Below, in pieces: positions 9,611 to 18,131 of a stretch of DNA of 64,000 bases. Source of the DNA: Paucibacter sp. KCTC 42545. GTDB taxonomy: Bacteria > Pseudomonadota > Gammaproteobacteria > Burkholderiales > Burkholderiaceae_C. A program made the position numbers and the translations under genes. Each line of letters starts with the position of its first letter. Positions within the stretch are counted from its first letter, which is position 1. The notes beneath the pieces were generated by a model, which worked only from the letters and a program-made list of their open reading frames with translations, was not told where the DNA came from and searched no databases. The stretch spans positions 1,984,001 to 2,048,000 of the forward strand of contig NZ_CP013692.1 in NCBI RefSeq assembly GCF_001477625.1, read 5' to 3'.

Positions 9611-11284
9611 TCATGGCACGGGTGTCCGCAAGGGCTGCGTAGCGGCAGCAGTCGGTTTGGCCCGGCCATCGCCTACCAGGGCAGCGTCACGAGTGGTCTT
9701 CAGCAGCGAGGCAAGGACATCGAGGTTGTCGAGCGCGAAAGCGCTCAGCAAGGCTTCGTCGGGCCCTAGCGTGGATTGGTCGGCGTAGAACACCAGTACA
9801 GCGGCGTCATCTCCACGGCCGATCAGTCGGTCAAAGGCGCCGTACAGCTTGGCCTGCCAGTCACGCGTCAACAGACGACCATTGACCCAGTAAAGCTGCC
9901 ACACCCGCAGTCGGCTACCTGCCACGCCCTCATGGCCCATGTCCTTGCGACGCAATTCCGCCGTGCGCACACGCATGGAGTAGCCGGGGCTTGCCTGTTC
10001 ACGGCTGCCTGAGGCAACCTGGCTCCAGACGGCATCTTTTGACGTCACCAGCACATTGTTCGAGCTGATCAGCTTGCTGTTGAAGCTTTGGTGGCGGTAG
10101 TAAGCGAGGTACAGGCCGACCGGGGCCTCCCCGGACTTGGCATAGCTGGCTTGTAGAACTGCAAGCGGATTCTCAAAGGCCGGCGTAAACACCGGCGCCG
10201 GATCGGCCCGCAGAGCCCAGCCTTTGGCACTCAGGTCGGGTGCGGCCAAGGTCAACTCGGCCGAACTCGCGTTCGCCAAGATCGAATGAAGCAGGAGATG
10301 CGGAGTGGTCAGCAGCACCAACAGGGCTGCCACGGCAAATCCAGTCTTGGCTACTGCAAAGCGACCTCTGCCGGCCTCGACCAATGAGGCCGCGGCTTCT
10401 ACTTTCTGTGTGCCCCCTTCAGCCTCGTCGTTAGCTTCAACATGCTGCGCATCGGGCTCCGACCAGCGGGCGCCAATCATGAACATGGCCAGCATGACGA
10501 CGCCGAAAAAGATCCAGCCGTACACCAAATGATCGGCGCCAGCCGCGAGCTTATTGCCGGAAATATGGCCCAGCAGCACGATCAGGTAGGCGCGCACCCA
10601 GTTGGCAGCCAAGGGCAGGACGATGGACACACCGACAAAGATCCAGCGGCGTGTGTGTGAGCGGTAATTCAGATAGGCGAACAAAGTACCCACCATCACC
10701 GAGGCCATCAGATAACGGATGCCGCTGCACGCCTCCACCACCGACCAATTGCCCGAAGGGATGACGAATTGCAAGCCTTCACGGAACACGGGAATGCCGC
10801 TCAGTCGCAAAGCAGTGACAGTGAAATCAGCTGTCCACGCCATCAACTGAGGCATCACGAATTCACCGAAAGGCACGGCGAAAAACAAGAAGCCCAAGGG
10901 GAAAGTAATGCTGCGCGCCACTTCCCAGCCCAGGGTGGCGGGCACCAAGAGCACGATCAAGCCGACCAGCGCAAACTGGGTGGCGGCATTGACCACGGCC
11001 AATTCCGCAAACAACCACAGCGCACACAGCACGGCAATGAACAGCAGGCACAGCGGTGCCGGGCGCGGGGTCAAACGCGCCAGCTGAGCGCGCTGGCGCC
11101 AGATCAGCCACAGCGAGATGGGCGGCACCACAAAGGCATGGGCAAAGGTTTCGGAGCGATTCCAAATCTCCACCATGGCCAGGCCGGTATCCCTGAACAA
11201 CCACAGCAGCGCCAACAGGCCCAAGAGAAAGCCAGGCAAGGCGGCTTGCCACGCTTTTGATAACTTCAAATCTGATCGCATCAT
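9611..11284 (-). CDS. xrtA: Exosortase A fused to an EpsI domain
   Basis: A 557-residue membrane transpeptidase. Residues about 15-275 form the exosortase core with eight or so membrane segments and the expected catalytic residues: Cys186 in VVEACSGIR, Arg231 in NWVRAY and His252 in GADHLVYG. Residues about 310-557 form the periplasmic EpsI-like domain after one further membrane segment. The enzyme recognises the C-terminal PEP motif of exported proteins and is thought to cleave it and join the protein to another molecule. Two substrates are in this window (22456-23265 and 54322-55779). Its start overlaps the preceding gene's stop as ATGA. The 206 bases between its stop and the amidotransferase start downstream hold no recognisable gene. 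Confidence 0.95.
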   Translation of the reverse strand: MMRSDLKLSKAWQAALPGFLLGLLALLWLFRDTGLAMVEIWNRSETFAHAFVVPPISLWLIWRQRAQLARLTPRPAPLCLLFIAVLCALWLFAELAVVNAATQFALVGLIVLLVPATLGWEVARSITFPLGFLFFAVPFGEFVMPQLMAWTADFTVTALRLSGIPVFREGLQFVIPSGNWSVVEACSGIRYLMASVMVGTLFAYLNYRSHTRRWIFVGVSIVLPLAANWVRAYLIVLLGHISGNKLAAGADHLVYGWIFFGVVMLAMFMIGARWSEPDAQHVEANDEAEGGTQKVEAAASLVEAGRGRFAVAKTGFAVAALLVLLTTPHLLLHSILANASSAELTLAAPDLSAKGWALRADPAPVFTPAFENPLAVLQASYAKSGEAPVGLYLAYYRHQSFNSKLISSNNVLVTSKDAVWSQVASGSREQASPGYSMRVRTAELRRKDMGHEGVAGSRLRVWQLYWVNGRLLTRDWQAKLYGAFDRLIGRGDDAAVLVFYADQSTLGPDEALLSAFALDNLDVLASLLKTTRDAALVGDGRAKPTAAATQPLRTPVP

Positions 11285-12525
11285 GCAGCTTGGGTCTCGG
11301 TGCTCGCCATGGCCTGAGCGAGATGGCGGTCAAGTCCGGCCAAATGGGCGTCCCAGCTATAGCTGGCTTGAACACGGGCGCGGCCGGCAGCCCCGATGCG
11401 GGAGGCCAGCTGCGGGTCGGCCAGCAGGGCGCTCAAAGCCCTCACAAAGTCGGCAGGCTCGGCTGCTCCCATGAGTTCTTGGCCATCCACCGCATCAATG
11501 GCTTGAACGCAACTCTGCGCGGCCACCACGGGCTGACCCATGGCCATGGCCTCCAAGATCTTGTTCTGAATGCCGCGCGCCAAACGCAGTGGCGCCACCA
11601 CGGCTGCGGCATGCTGCAGATACGGACGTACATCAGGAACAGTGCCAGACACCGAAATGCCCTCCCCGGCCAAGGCCTGCACGGCCGGCGTCGGGCTGCG
11701 GCCCACGATGTGAAAGTGCAAGGCAGGCCACTGCGCCCGCAAGCTCGGCAAGACTTCAGCAGCGAACCAGGTCACGGCATCCGCGTTCGGCCAGTAGTCC
11801 ATCGCGCCGGTGAATACCAGCGGCAACTGCCCGGCGGGAAAAGGCGATGGCCGGTCCTCCGCGGGGGAGAAAAACTCGGCATCAACGCCATTGCAAAGCG
11901 ACTCCACCGCGGCATGGCGCCCCGGCGTCAGCTGCCGGAACAGGGCCACCTCTTTATCGGTGACGAAGAATGAACAAGCTGCCTTGTCGGCCTTATCCGC
12001 TTCGAAAGCCAGCAACTGCCGCCCCTCCCTGCGATACAGCCAGGACATGGGCCAAGAGCGCGAGTTGGCGTAGTCGGCCCATTTGGCGGAGTCGACGTCC
12101 ACAAAGTCGATCAACACCGGCACAGCCGCCCCACCCCGCTGCAGGCCTTGCGCGTGTTTCACGTATTGCGCCATCGGCGACGAAAACACGATGACCGCAT
12201 CAAAGCCATGCGCCTGAGCCATCTCTTGAACCCAGCGGCTCATGCCGGCATCGCGGTAATAGGGCAAGCTCAGGGCTTCGCCACTGAGCAGCCCTTGCAA
12301 GGACTTCAACTTGGCCAGGCCAGGCTGAAGCTCGCCCACATACAACTCAGTGCAGTAGTCCCGCACCTTCGCGATGTACTGCCGGTCATCCGGGTCATCA
12401 ACAAAGGTCGCCAAAAACACCTGATGCCTGGCGGCCAAGTGTTTGAGTAAATGAAAGGAGCGGACCTTGTCGCCCTTGTTGGGCGGGTACGGCAGGCGGT
12501 GGACCAGGTAGAGAATCTTGGCCAT
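11281..12525 (-). CDS. Exosortase A-associated glycosyltransferase (TIGR03087-type)
   Basis: A 414-residue glycosyltransferase starting MAKILYLVHRLPYPPNKGDK, a signature opening of the sugar transferase family found with PEP-CTERM/EpsH systems. The donor-binding region has APLRLARGIQNKILEAMAMGQPVVA near residue 320. The VRSFHLLKHLA segment supports the same family. It is translationally coupled to xrtA downstream (ATGA overlap) and starts 3 bases after the stop of the FemAB-like gene. Sugar specificity is unknown. Confidence 0.92.
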   Translation of the reverse strand: MAKILYLVHRLPYPPNKGDKVRSFHLLKHLAARHQVFLATFVDDPDDRQYIAKVRDYCTELYVGELQPGLAKLKSLQGLLSGEALSLPYYRDAGMSRWVQEMAQAHGFDAVIVFSSPMAQYVKHAQGLQRGGAAVPVLIDFVDVDSAKWADYANSRSWPMSWLYRREGRQLLAFEADKADKAACSFFVTDKEVALFRQLTPGRHAAVESLCNGVDAEFFSPAEDRPSPFPAGQLPLVFTGAMDYWPNADAVTWFAAEVLPSLRAQWPALHFHIVGRSPTPAVQALAGEGISVSGTVPDVRPYLQHAAAVVAPLRLARGIQNKILEAMAMGQPVVAAQSCVQAIDAVDGQELMGAAEPADFVRALSALLADPQLASRIGAAGRARVQASYSWDAHLAGLDRHLAQAMASTETQAA

Positions 12526-12528
12526 CGC

Positions 12529-13578
12529 TCAGGCAAGGTTACGCACGATAAAGGGGCCCAACCAATTAGCCACGCCGAGGGGCAGCTTGCGCCAGGCCTT
12601 GATCAGCAACTGGTACTTGGCGTTGGAGGGATTGTTCTGCGGCACGCTGTCGCGTTTGAAGAGCTGGTACTCGTAGTGCAGCGGCGTCGGCTCAAAACCC
12701 CAGTTCTTCTTGAAGGCGTAGGAGCCTGTGCCCTGCTTGCTGCGCCCATAGTCAAACACCTTGAACCCCTTGGCACAGGCGCGCCGCATCAGCTCCCAGT
12801 ACTTGAAGTCATTTGCGGCCAAGTCGCGCGCCGACTCGTCATCGCCGGCGTAATAAGGCAGGACCTCGTCGCGGAAGTAAAAACTCAGCACCGAACTCAG
12901 AGCGCGGCCTTTGTCGTCAGTGACGGTGAGCACTTCAGCGTCCGGCCCAAACTCATCCAGCAAGGCTTGGAAATAGCGCTTGGGCATGGCCGGTGTGCCA
13001 TGGCGATGCACATTGTCGGCATAGAGCGCGAAGAAGCGCGAGGCGTCCGCATCGATATGGCTTTGCAGGCCATTCTTCAGGCCTTTGCGCACCATGGCGC
13101 GTTGCTTGCGGGGGATGGCCAGCATATTGGCCTCTTCCTCCGCGAAGATCTCCTTGCGAAAGGTGACGTAGAGGTCTTGCTTAGGCCAGTCAGGATGCTG
13201 TGGACTGGTGTTGCGGTATTCCAGATGATCGACACCCAGGCTCAAGGCGATGCGATGGGCCTCTTGCTCCAAGCTCAGCGCCACTTGAGGGTCGTCGGCC
13301 ACCACGCCGCCGTAAACGGTGAAGGGCAAGGCCACCAAGGAGTGCCCGAACAAGCGGCTCTTGACCTGCCCTAGCGGCAAGACGCCAGCGATCTCGCCCG
13401 CCCGTTCGGCATAGAGGAAAAAGCCCTGATGGCGAAACACATCTTCCACCATTCGCAACCAACCGGCGCGGTGGAAAAACGTGGCCTGCGGGCTGGCGAA
13501 CACAAAGGCGTCCCAGCGTTTGGCATTGGCACTATCGCCTGACTGAAGGCGCTTGATCTGGACGTCGGCAGGGCTCAT
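12529..13578 (-). CDS. FemAB-like protein of the XrtA/PEP-CTERM system
   Basis: A 349-residue GNAT-fold protein resembling FemA/FemX aminoacyl or acyl transferases, of the type found next to exosortase A genes. It has the ATFFHRAGW opening near residue 32, the IPRKQRAMVRKG segment near residue 155 and the FDYGRSKQGTGSYAFKKNWGF segment near residue 285, all characteristic. FemAB enzymes transfer an amino acid from aminoacyl-tRNA to a glycan or peptide; here the likely acceptor is a sugar of the exopolysaccharide, which is inference. It abuts the deacetylase gene directly (stop and start at 13579/13578). Confidence 0.92.
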   Translation of the reverse strand: MSPADVQIKRLQSGDSANAKRWDAFVFASPQATFFHRAGWLRMVEDVFRHQGFFLYAERAGEIAGVLPLGQVKSRLFGHSLVALPFTVYGGVVADDPQVALSLEQEAHRIALSLGVDHLEYRNTSPQHPDWPKQDLYVTFRKEIFAEEEANMLAIPRKQRAMVRKGLKNGLQSHIDADASRFFALYADNVHRHGTPAMPKRYFQALLDEFGPDAEVLTVTDDKGRALSSVLSFYFRDEVLPYYAGDDESARDLAANDFKYWELMRRACAKGFKVFDYGRSKQGTGSYAFKKNWGFEPTPLHYEYQLFKRDSVPQNNPSNAKYQLLIKAWRKLPLGVANWLGPFIVRNLA

Positions 13579-14469
13579 TCAGGCAGCAGCGGCAAGTGTG
13601 AGAGACTGAGCCACAGACGGCTGAGCCAGAAAAATTTCGTCCATTCGGCCCCAGGAAAAATCGCTTAGCAATTGAGCAATGCGGCCATGGGTGCGCGGGA
13701 TGTTGACGTAGTGCCGGAACCGGGTTTTGCCGTCGATGCCGGCCACACGCGGCTGTTCGGTGTCGATCTCCCAAGGGTGGAAATAGAACACTGCGGGCTG
13801 CTGGTCGATCTCATTGACCTGGCGAATCATCCAGCGCGACAAGGCATAGGGCAGCAAACGGAAATAGCCGCCGCCACTAGAAGGAAAGTTGCGATTGAAC
13901 TTGCGCAAGGTGGTCACCGGCACCTCTAGCAAGCCCTCACGCACCGGGTAGGCAAAGCGCGGTGAATCGGGCATGCCGTAATGGTCATGCTGAATCGGGT
14001 AGACGCTGGAGCTGTAGCGATAGCCCTGCTCCAGCAAGGTATCGAAAGCCCACAAATTACGCTCGCCGATGGAAAAACTCGGGGCGCGATAGCCCAGCAC
14101 CGCTTGCCCGCCCAGGTCCTCCAGCAGCTTCTTGGCGCGGCCAATGTCCTCAGCAAAGGTCTGCGGGTTCAGATCACTGACCCGCTCATGGCCATAGCCG
14201 TGGCTGGCCAACTCATGCCCGCCCGCCACGATGTCGCGCACCAATTGTGGGTAGCGCTCAGCAATCCAGCCCAGGGTGAAGAAGGTGGCCTTGGTTTGGC
14301 GCTCATCCAGCAAGGCCAGAATGCGCCCGATATTGCGCTCGACCCTGCACTCACGCCCATCCCAATCGCTGCGCGCGATATAGGGCGCAAACGCCGAGAC
14401 CTGGAAGTAGTCCTCCACGTCAATCGTCATGGCGTTGCGGATCGCCCCTGCCCTTGTTGCCATAAGCAT
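13579..14469 (-). CDS. Exosortase A-associated polysaccharide deacetylase
   Basis: A 296-residue NodB-type deacetylase with the variant first motif TIDVEDYFQV near residue 15, TKATFFTLGW near residue 60, and the metal-binding HELASHGYGH near residue 85. The FYFHPWEID segment near residue 230 completes the site. This is the deacetylase family tied to XrtA loci, shorter at the N-terminus than CE4 enzymes with signal peptides, so it may work in the cytoplasm on lipid-linked intermediates. It is part of the minus-strand operon, with 87 bases separating it from the ATPase gene upstream. Confidence 0.92.
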   Translation of the reverse strand: MLMATRAGAIRNAMTIDVEDYFQVSAFAPYIARSDWDGRECRVERNIGRILALLDERQTKATFFTLGWIAERYPQLVRDIVAGGHELASHGYGHERVSDLNPQTFAEDIGRAKKLLEDLGGQAVLGYRAPSFSIGERNLWAFDTLLEQGYRYSSSVYPIQHDHYGMPDSPRFAYPVREGLLEVPVTTLRKFNRNFPSSGGGYFRLLPYALSRWMIRQVNEIDQQPAVFYFHPWEIDTEQPRVAGIDGKTRFRHYVNIPRTHGRIAQLLSDFSWGRMDEIFLAQPSVAQSLTLAAAA

Positions 14470-14556
14470 AAAACCCCTGTTGTGCCGCCGGCTCGGCTCC
14501 CTTTGGAACCGCCGGTCTAGGCGTATTTGGAATTGAACTGCGCCGAGCCCTGAGAC

Positions 14557-15615
14557 TCAGTTTGACTTGACCGCCTCCACCAGCTTTTGCAGCAAGGCCA
14601 GCGTTTGCATATTCACGCGCTCGAGGCGCACCAAGCTGTTCTCAATGCGCTGAAAGCGCTCGGCCATGGCTTCGTTGCCAAGGCTAGCAAACTCAGTTGA
14701 CAAGCCTGCGACGTCGCCAGCGTCGAGGCGCAGGCGCGACAGATCCAAGCTCAGGTCTTGATCGGGCTGCTTGCCGGCCTCATTCGCAACCGCTTTGGTC
14801 GGCGCCAATTCCTGGGCGATGTCACGCAAGGCTTCATCCACTTCGGCCAAGCCCAAATGGGTCTTGCCGGCCATGAAGCCCAAGAGCAAGAGGCGGTCAC
14901 ACAAGGAGTTGATACGACGCGGGATGCCGCCGCTGGCCTTGTAGATGGCCGGAAAGGCATCGGCCTCAAAGCTCGGCTTGCCGGTACTGCCCGAGCATTT
15001 CAGGCGGTGCTCGATATAGCGCTGTGTTTCTTCCTCGTCCAGCGGGCCGATATGGCAGGTTGCTGCCACGCGCTGACGGAATTGCTCCATCTCGGGCCGC
15101 TGCAAGATGCCGCGAAACTCTGGCTGCCCCACAAGAAAGGTCTGCAGCAGGGACTGATTGCCGAATTGAAAATTCGACAGCATGCGCAGCTCTTCAACCG
15201 CCCGCGCCGTCAAATTCTGCGCCTCGTCCACGATCAGCAAGCAGCGCTTGCCATGGCTGGCTTGATTGACGAAGTAGGCCTCCAAGCTCATCAGCACTTC
15301 TGATTTCGGCAGATCCTTGACGCGCACGCCAAAGGCCGCACCGACCAAGCGCAAAGTGTCTTCCGCATCGACTTGCGTGGTGACCAGATTGCCGATCACC
15401 ACATTGCTGCGATTAAGGCTGTCCAGCAAACCTCGCAAGAGCGTGGTCTTGCCGGCGCCGATTTCACCGGTGATGACGATGAACCCGTCATTGCGCAGGA
15501 CGCCGTAATCCAGGTAGGCCTTGGCCCGCCGATGCTGTTTGCTGCCGAAATAGAAGTTGGGATCAGGGCTGAGCTGGAACGGCTTGCTGCTGAGCCCATA
15601 AAAGGATTCATACAT
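14557..15615 (-). CDS. XrtA/PEP-CTERM system-associated ATPase (ExeA-like)
   Basis: A 352-residue AAA ATPase beginning MYESFYGLSSKPFQLSPDP, the opening shared by ExeA/GspA-type proteins. Walker A is GEIGAGKT at residues 50-57 and Walker B is LLIVDEAQNL near residue 128, followed by an arginine-finger region (GIPRRINSLCDRLLL). The family occurs only with exosortase A loci. By analogy with ExeA it may help place an export channel through peptidoglycan, together with the outer-membrane barrel encoded 3 bases downstream. The last 60 residues are a coiled-coil-like tail (RIENSLVRLERVNMQTLALL). Confidence 0.9.
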   Translation of the reverse strand: MYESFYGLSSKPFQLSPDPNFYFGSKQHRRAKAYLDYGVLRNDGFIVITGEIGAGKTTLLRGLLDSLNRSNVVIGNLVTTQVDAEDTLRLVGAAFGVRVKDLPKSEVLMSLEAYFVNQASHGKRCLLIVDEAQNLTARAVEELRMLSNFQFGNQSLLQTFLVGQPEFRGILQRPEMEQFRQRVAATCHIGPLDEEETQRYIEHRLKCSGSTGKPSFEADAFPAIYKASGGIPRRINSLCDRLLLLGFMAGKTHLGLAEVDEALRDIAQELAPTKAVANEAGKQPDQDLSLDLSRLRLDAGDVAGLSTEFASLGNEAMAERFQRIENSLVRLERVNMQTLALLQKLVEAVKSN

Positions 15616-15618
15616 GGG

Positions 15619-17220
15619 CTAGAACTGGTGAACGAGTGTGGCAAAAACCGCGTTTTCGCGGTAAGGCAGCAGCGGGCTATGAAAACGCGCCACCCGCCCG
15701 CCCAGCGAGACACTGGAGCGCGGGTTCAAACGCATGGTCCAATTCGCAGTCACTGAACGCAAGGTCGTGTTCGAAGTGCCCGGGGCATTCGCGTCACCCA
15801 GCGTTTCTGACTGTGTGTAGCTCACATTGGCACTGGTCGTAGGCGTCAAATTGCGCGCCAGATTGATGCTGCCATTGCGCTGGACGATATTGCCGGTTTG
15901 CCCAACCACACCACCCGGCGGCACGCCGTTACCCAACTGCTTGGTGGTGGACTGCGTGGCCGATGCCGTCAAGGTCGTGCGCAGCGCCTCAATGGAGAAA
16001 GACAAACCTTGCGTGCGCACCAAGGTCGGGCCGGCATTCAGATATCCACTTGAGCCCGCAGCACCCGCGCTCAGACCTAACTCGCTCAGGGTTTGGCGGA
16101 CTTTGGCATCACGCTTAACCGGATCCGGCTCAATCGACGCGTACTGGGTGAAGAGCAGATCGTAGTTCGTGTTTTGACCTGGCAAGCTGCCACTCGACTG
16201 AGTCGATACGTTTTGGGAATCGGACACCCGCCAAACCGACCGGGCCATCCGGTGCTCGAAGCTGAGCAGGTGCGAATTGCCATAGTCGTGGCTCTGCCAA
16301 TCGGCCAGCAACGTGGTGCGTGGCGTCGGCTGCCAACTGGCGTTGACGCCATAACTATTGCCCCGAGTGGCGACACCCAGCTGATAGTCAGAACGCTCGC
16401 GCCCCGCATTGACCTTGAGCAGCAAGTCAACATCGGGCTGATACCTCAAACCCAGTGAAACCAAGGCCGTGTTGTTGTCCACGCCAGACTTGAAGTGCGA
16501 GCGCTGCGTGTTGCCATTGATCCACCACCCCACCTGACCAAGGCTGGCACTGTCCAGGCGAAAGTTGCTGCCGACCACGGTGCTATCACTCACCGACGTA
16601 CCCTTGGCATTGGTTTCGGCATAAGTGCCGCGCAGCTCGTAGCTCGCCAAGCCGAACAAACGACCGCGCACAAAAGGCGAGAGATTGACGGTGGCAACCT
16701 CGGTGCTATTTGGGTTGTTGAGCGATTGATCAACGCTTTGCTGACCAAAGGCCGAAGTGAGTTGCTGTCCAATCGTGGCGCGCCCGTCCACGAACAGGAA
16801 GTTATCGATTAACTCCGCCACGCCGCTGGCCGTCAAGGACTGTTGAGTCCTATCCTTTTGTTCGCTCTTGCCATAGAACACGCCGCTGATGGCGTAGTCC
16901 AGCGAGCCCTTCAACATCCCCGTCCTGCTAGCCAGCGTGAGGCCCGGCGACAAGGTCGTTATCAAGGCCGCATCTTTGGCAACCGAGGACAAGGTATTGT
17001 TGTCGGTCCATGTCTGGCTGAGCGTCACCCTCGGCGTGAGAGAGGTGCCCGAGCGCCCCACTGCCGCCGCCTCCTGCGCCTGCGCCGTGGCGAGTGCAGC
17101 CAGACAAGCCACCAGCGTGCAGGCTCGGCTGACTCGATGCAGCGACGGCGTGTGCAGAAGGCTCTTCACCGCGAGCGGCAAAGCGTCATGCCGATCAGCT
17201 CTTGCTTGATTCACTGGCAT
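15619..17220 (-). CDS. PEP-CTERM system-associated outer-membrane beta-barrel protein
   Basis: A protein of about 533 residues with a signal peptide (ACTLVACLAALATAQAQ) and a long run of alternating aromatic/polar strands ending in ENAVFATLVHQF; the terminal Phe is the usual barrel-insertion signal. It matches the outer-membrane family found beside exosortase A and is presumably the barrel through which the polysaccharide passes. I take the ATG at 17220, which overlaps the end of the kinase gene by 26 bases; an ATG at 17259 would only add a low-complexity MVAMAMDTATAMV stretch that is the kinase Gly-Tyr repeat read in another frame. A start further downstream is possible because no clear ribosome-binding site marks 17220. 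Confidence 0.85.
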   Translation of the reverse strand: MPVNQARADRHDALPLAVKSLLHTPSLHRVSRACTLVACLAALATAQAQEAAAVGRSGTSLTPRVTLSQTWTDNNTLSSVAKDAALITTLSPGLTLASRTGMLKGSLDYAISGVFYGKSEQKDRTQQSLTASGVAELIDNFLFVDGRATIGQQLTSAFGQQSVDQSLNNPNSTEVATVNLSPFVRGRLFGLASYELRGTYAETNAKGTSVSDSTVVGSNFRLDSASLGQVGWWINGNTQRSHFKSGVDNNTALVSLGLRYQPDVDLLLKVNAGRERSDYQLGVATRGNSYGVNASWQPTPRTTLLADWQSHDYGNSHLLSFEHRMARSVWRVSDSQNVSTQSSGSLPGQNTNYDLLFTQYASIEPDPVKRDAKVRQTLSELGLSAGAAGSSGYLNAGPTLVRTQGLSFSIEALRTTLTASATQSTTKQLGNGVPPGGVVGQTGNIVQRNGSINLARNLTPTTSANVSYTQSETLGDANAPGTSNTTLRSVTANWTMRLNPRSSVSLGGRVARFHSPLLPYRENAVFATLVHQF

Positions 17221-18130
17221 AACCATAGCCGTAGCCGTATCCATAGCCATAGCCACCAATTGCGTTGGTGCTGGACTGGTTCAACAACATCATCTTCAGC
17301 GGGCAACTCTCGATCGCGGCAAGCGCTTGCATCACCGCGCTCTGCGGCGTCTTGCCGGCTTGCACGACCACCACGATCTGGCCCATATGCGAGGCCAGCA
17401 CGCGCGACTCAGTCGTCAGCAGCAGGGGCGGCGAGTCAAAGATGATGATGCGATCCGGGTAGCGCTTGGCCATGTCATCGAGCAAGTGGCTCATCGCATC
17501 ACTGGCCAGCAATTCCGTCGCCCGGGGGTGGGGTGTACCGCTAGGCAGCAGGGTGAGCTTGTCGACATTGGTGCGCAGCATCACGCTGGCCATATCAACA
17601 GAGTCCTCCAGTACATCCAGCAAACCCGGGCCCTGGGGCAGCCCCAACATGCGCAAGACAGAAGGTCGGGCCACGTCAGCGTCGACCAGCATCACGGTGT
17701 TGTCCATTTCCGCCGCAATGCTCAGCGCCAGATTCAGCGAAGTGAAGCTCTTCCCCTCGCCCGGCAGTGCGCTGGTCACCATGATCAGATTGGCGTGGTT
17801 CAGGGTAACAGCGCCCTTGCCCATCGCGTTCTTGATCAGCGGACGCTTGATCACACGGTACTGGTCCGCGAAATGGGAGCGGCCGGCATTGGGCGTCAAG
17901 AAACCCTGCTCGGCCAAGGCCGTGAAATCCAGATCCACGCGCTTGCTGGACGGGTGATGGGGCGTCTCAAGCGGCGCAGGCGCAGGGCCTAGCGCACTTG
18001 TCGCGAGGCCTGAGGCAGCCAAGCCGGTAGCAACCCCTGCACCATTGGCCTGCACATCGTCCGGCATTGACGCGCCAGCTTGGCGCAGTTGCTCAAGGCG
18101 TTGGGTGGCTTGCTCAATCAGGCTACTCAT
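17195..18130 (-). CDS. Exosortase A-associated tyrosine autokinase (BY-kinase)
   Basis: A 311-residue cytoplasmic bacterial tyrosine kinase. Walker A is ALPGEGKS (residues 121-128), Walker A' is LVDAD (148-152) and Walker B is IIFDSPP (229-235). The C-terminus carries a tyrosine cluster of an unusually regular kind: six Gly-Tyr pairs at residues 293-304, then ASESSKS. BY-kinases phosphorylate each other on such tails, and the cycle controls chain length through the Wzz-like membrane partner, which is encoded immediately upstream (one-base gap). No membrane segment is present, so it depends on that partner for activation, as in the split CapA/CapB arrangement. Confidence 0.93.
   Translation of the reverse strand: MSSLIEQATQRLEQLRQAGASMPDDVQANGAGVATGLAASGLATSALGPAPAPLETPHHPSSKRVDLDFTALAEQGFLTPNAGRSHFADQYRVIKRPLIKNAMGKGAVTLNHANLIMVTSALPGEGKSFTSLNLALSIAAEMDNTVMLVDADVARPSVLRMLGLPQGPGLLDVLEDSVDMASVMLRTNVDKLTLLPSGTPHPRATELLASDAMSHLLDDMAKRYPDRIIIFDSPPLLLTTESRVLASHMGQIVVVVQAGKTPQSAVMQALAAIESCPLKMMLLNQSSTNAIGGYGYGYGYGYGYASESSKS
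17219..17254 (-). repeat. Tandem Gly-Tyr codon repeat in the kinase tail
   Basis: Six consecutive GGN-TAT/TAC hexamers encode residues 293-304 of the tyrosine kinase. The synonymous differences between units (GGC, GGA, GGT; TAT, TAC) show that the repeat is kept at protein level and is not a fresh slippage product. The ATG of the next gene lies across the last Tyr and the following Ala codon. Confidence 0.85.
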
Positions 18131-18131
18131 C

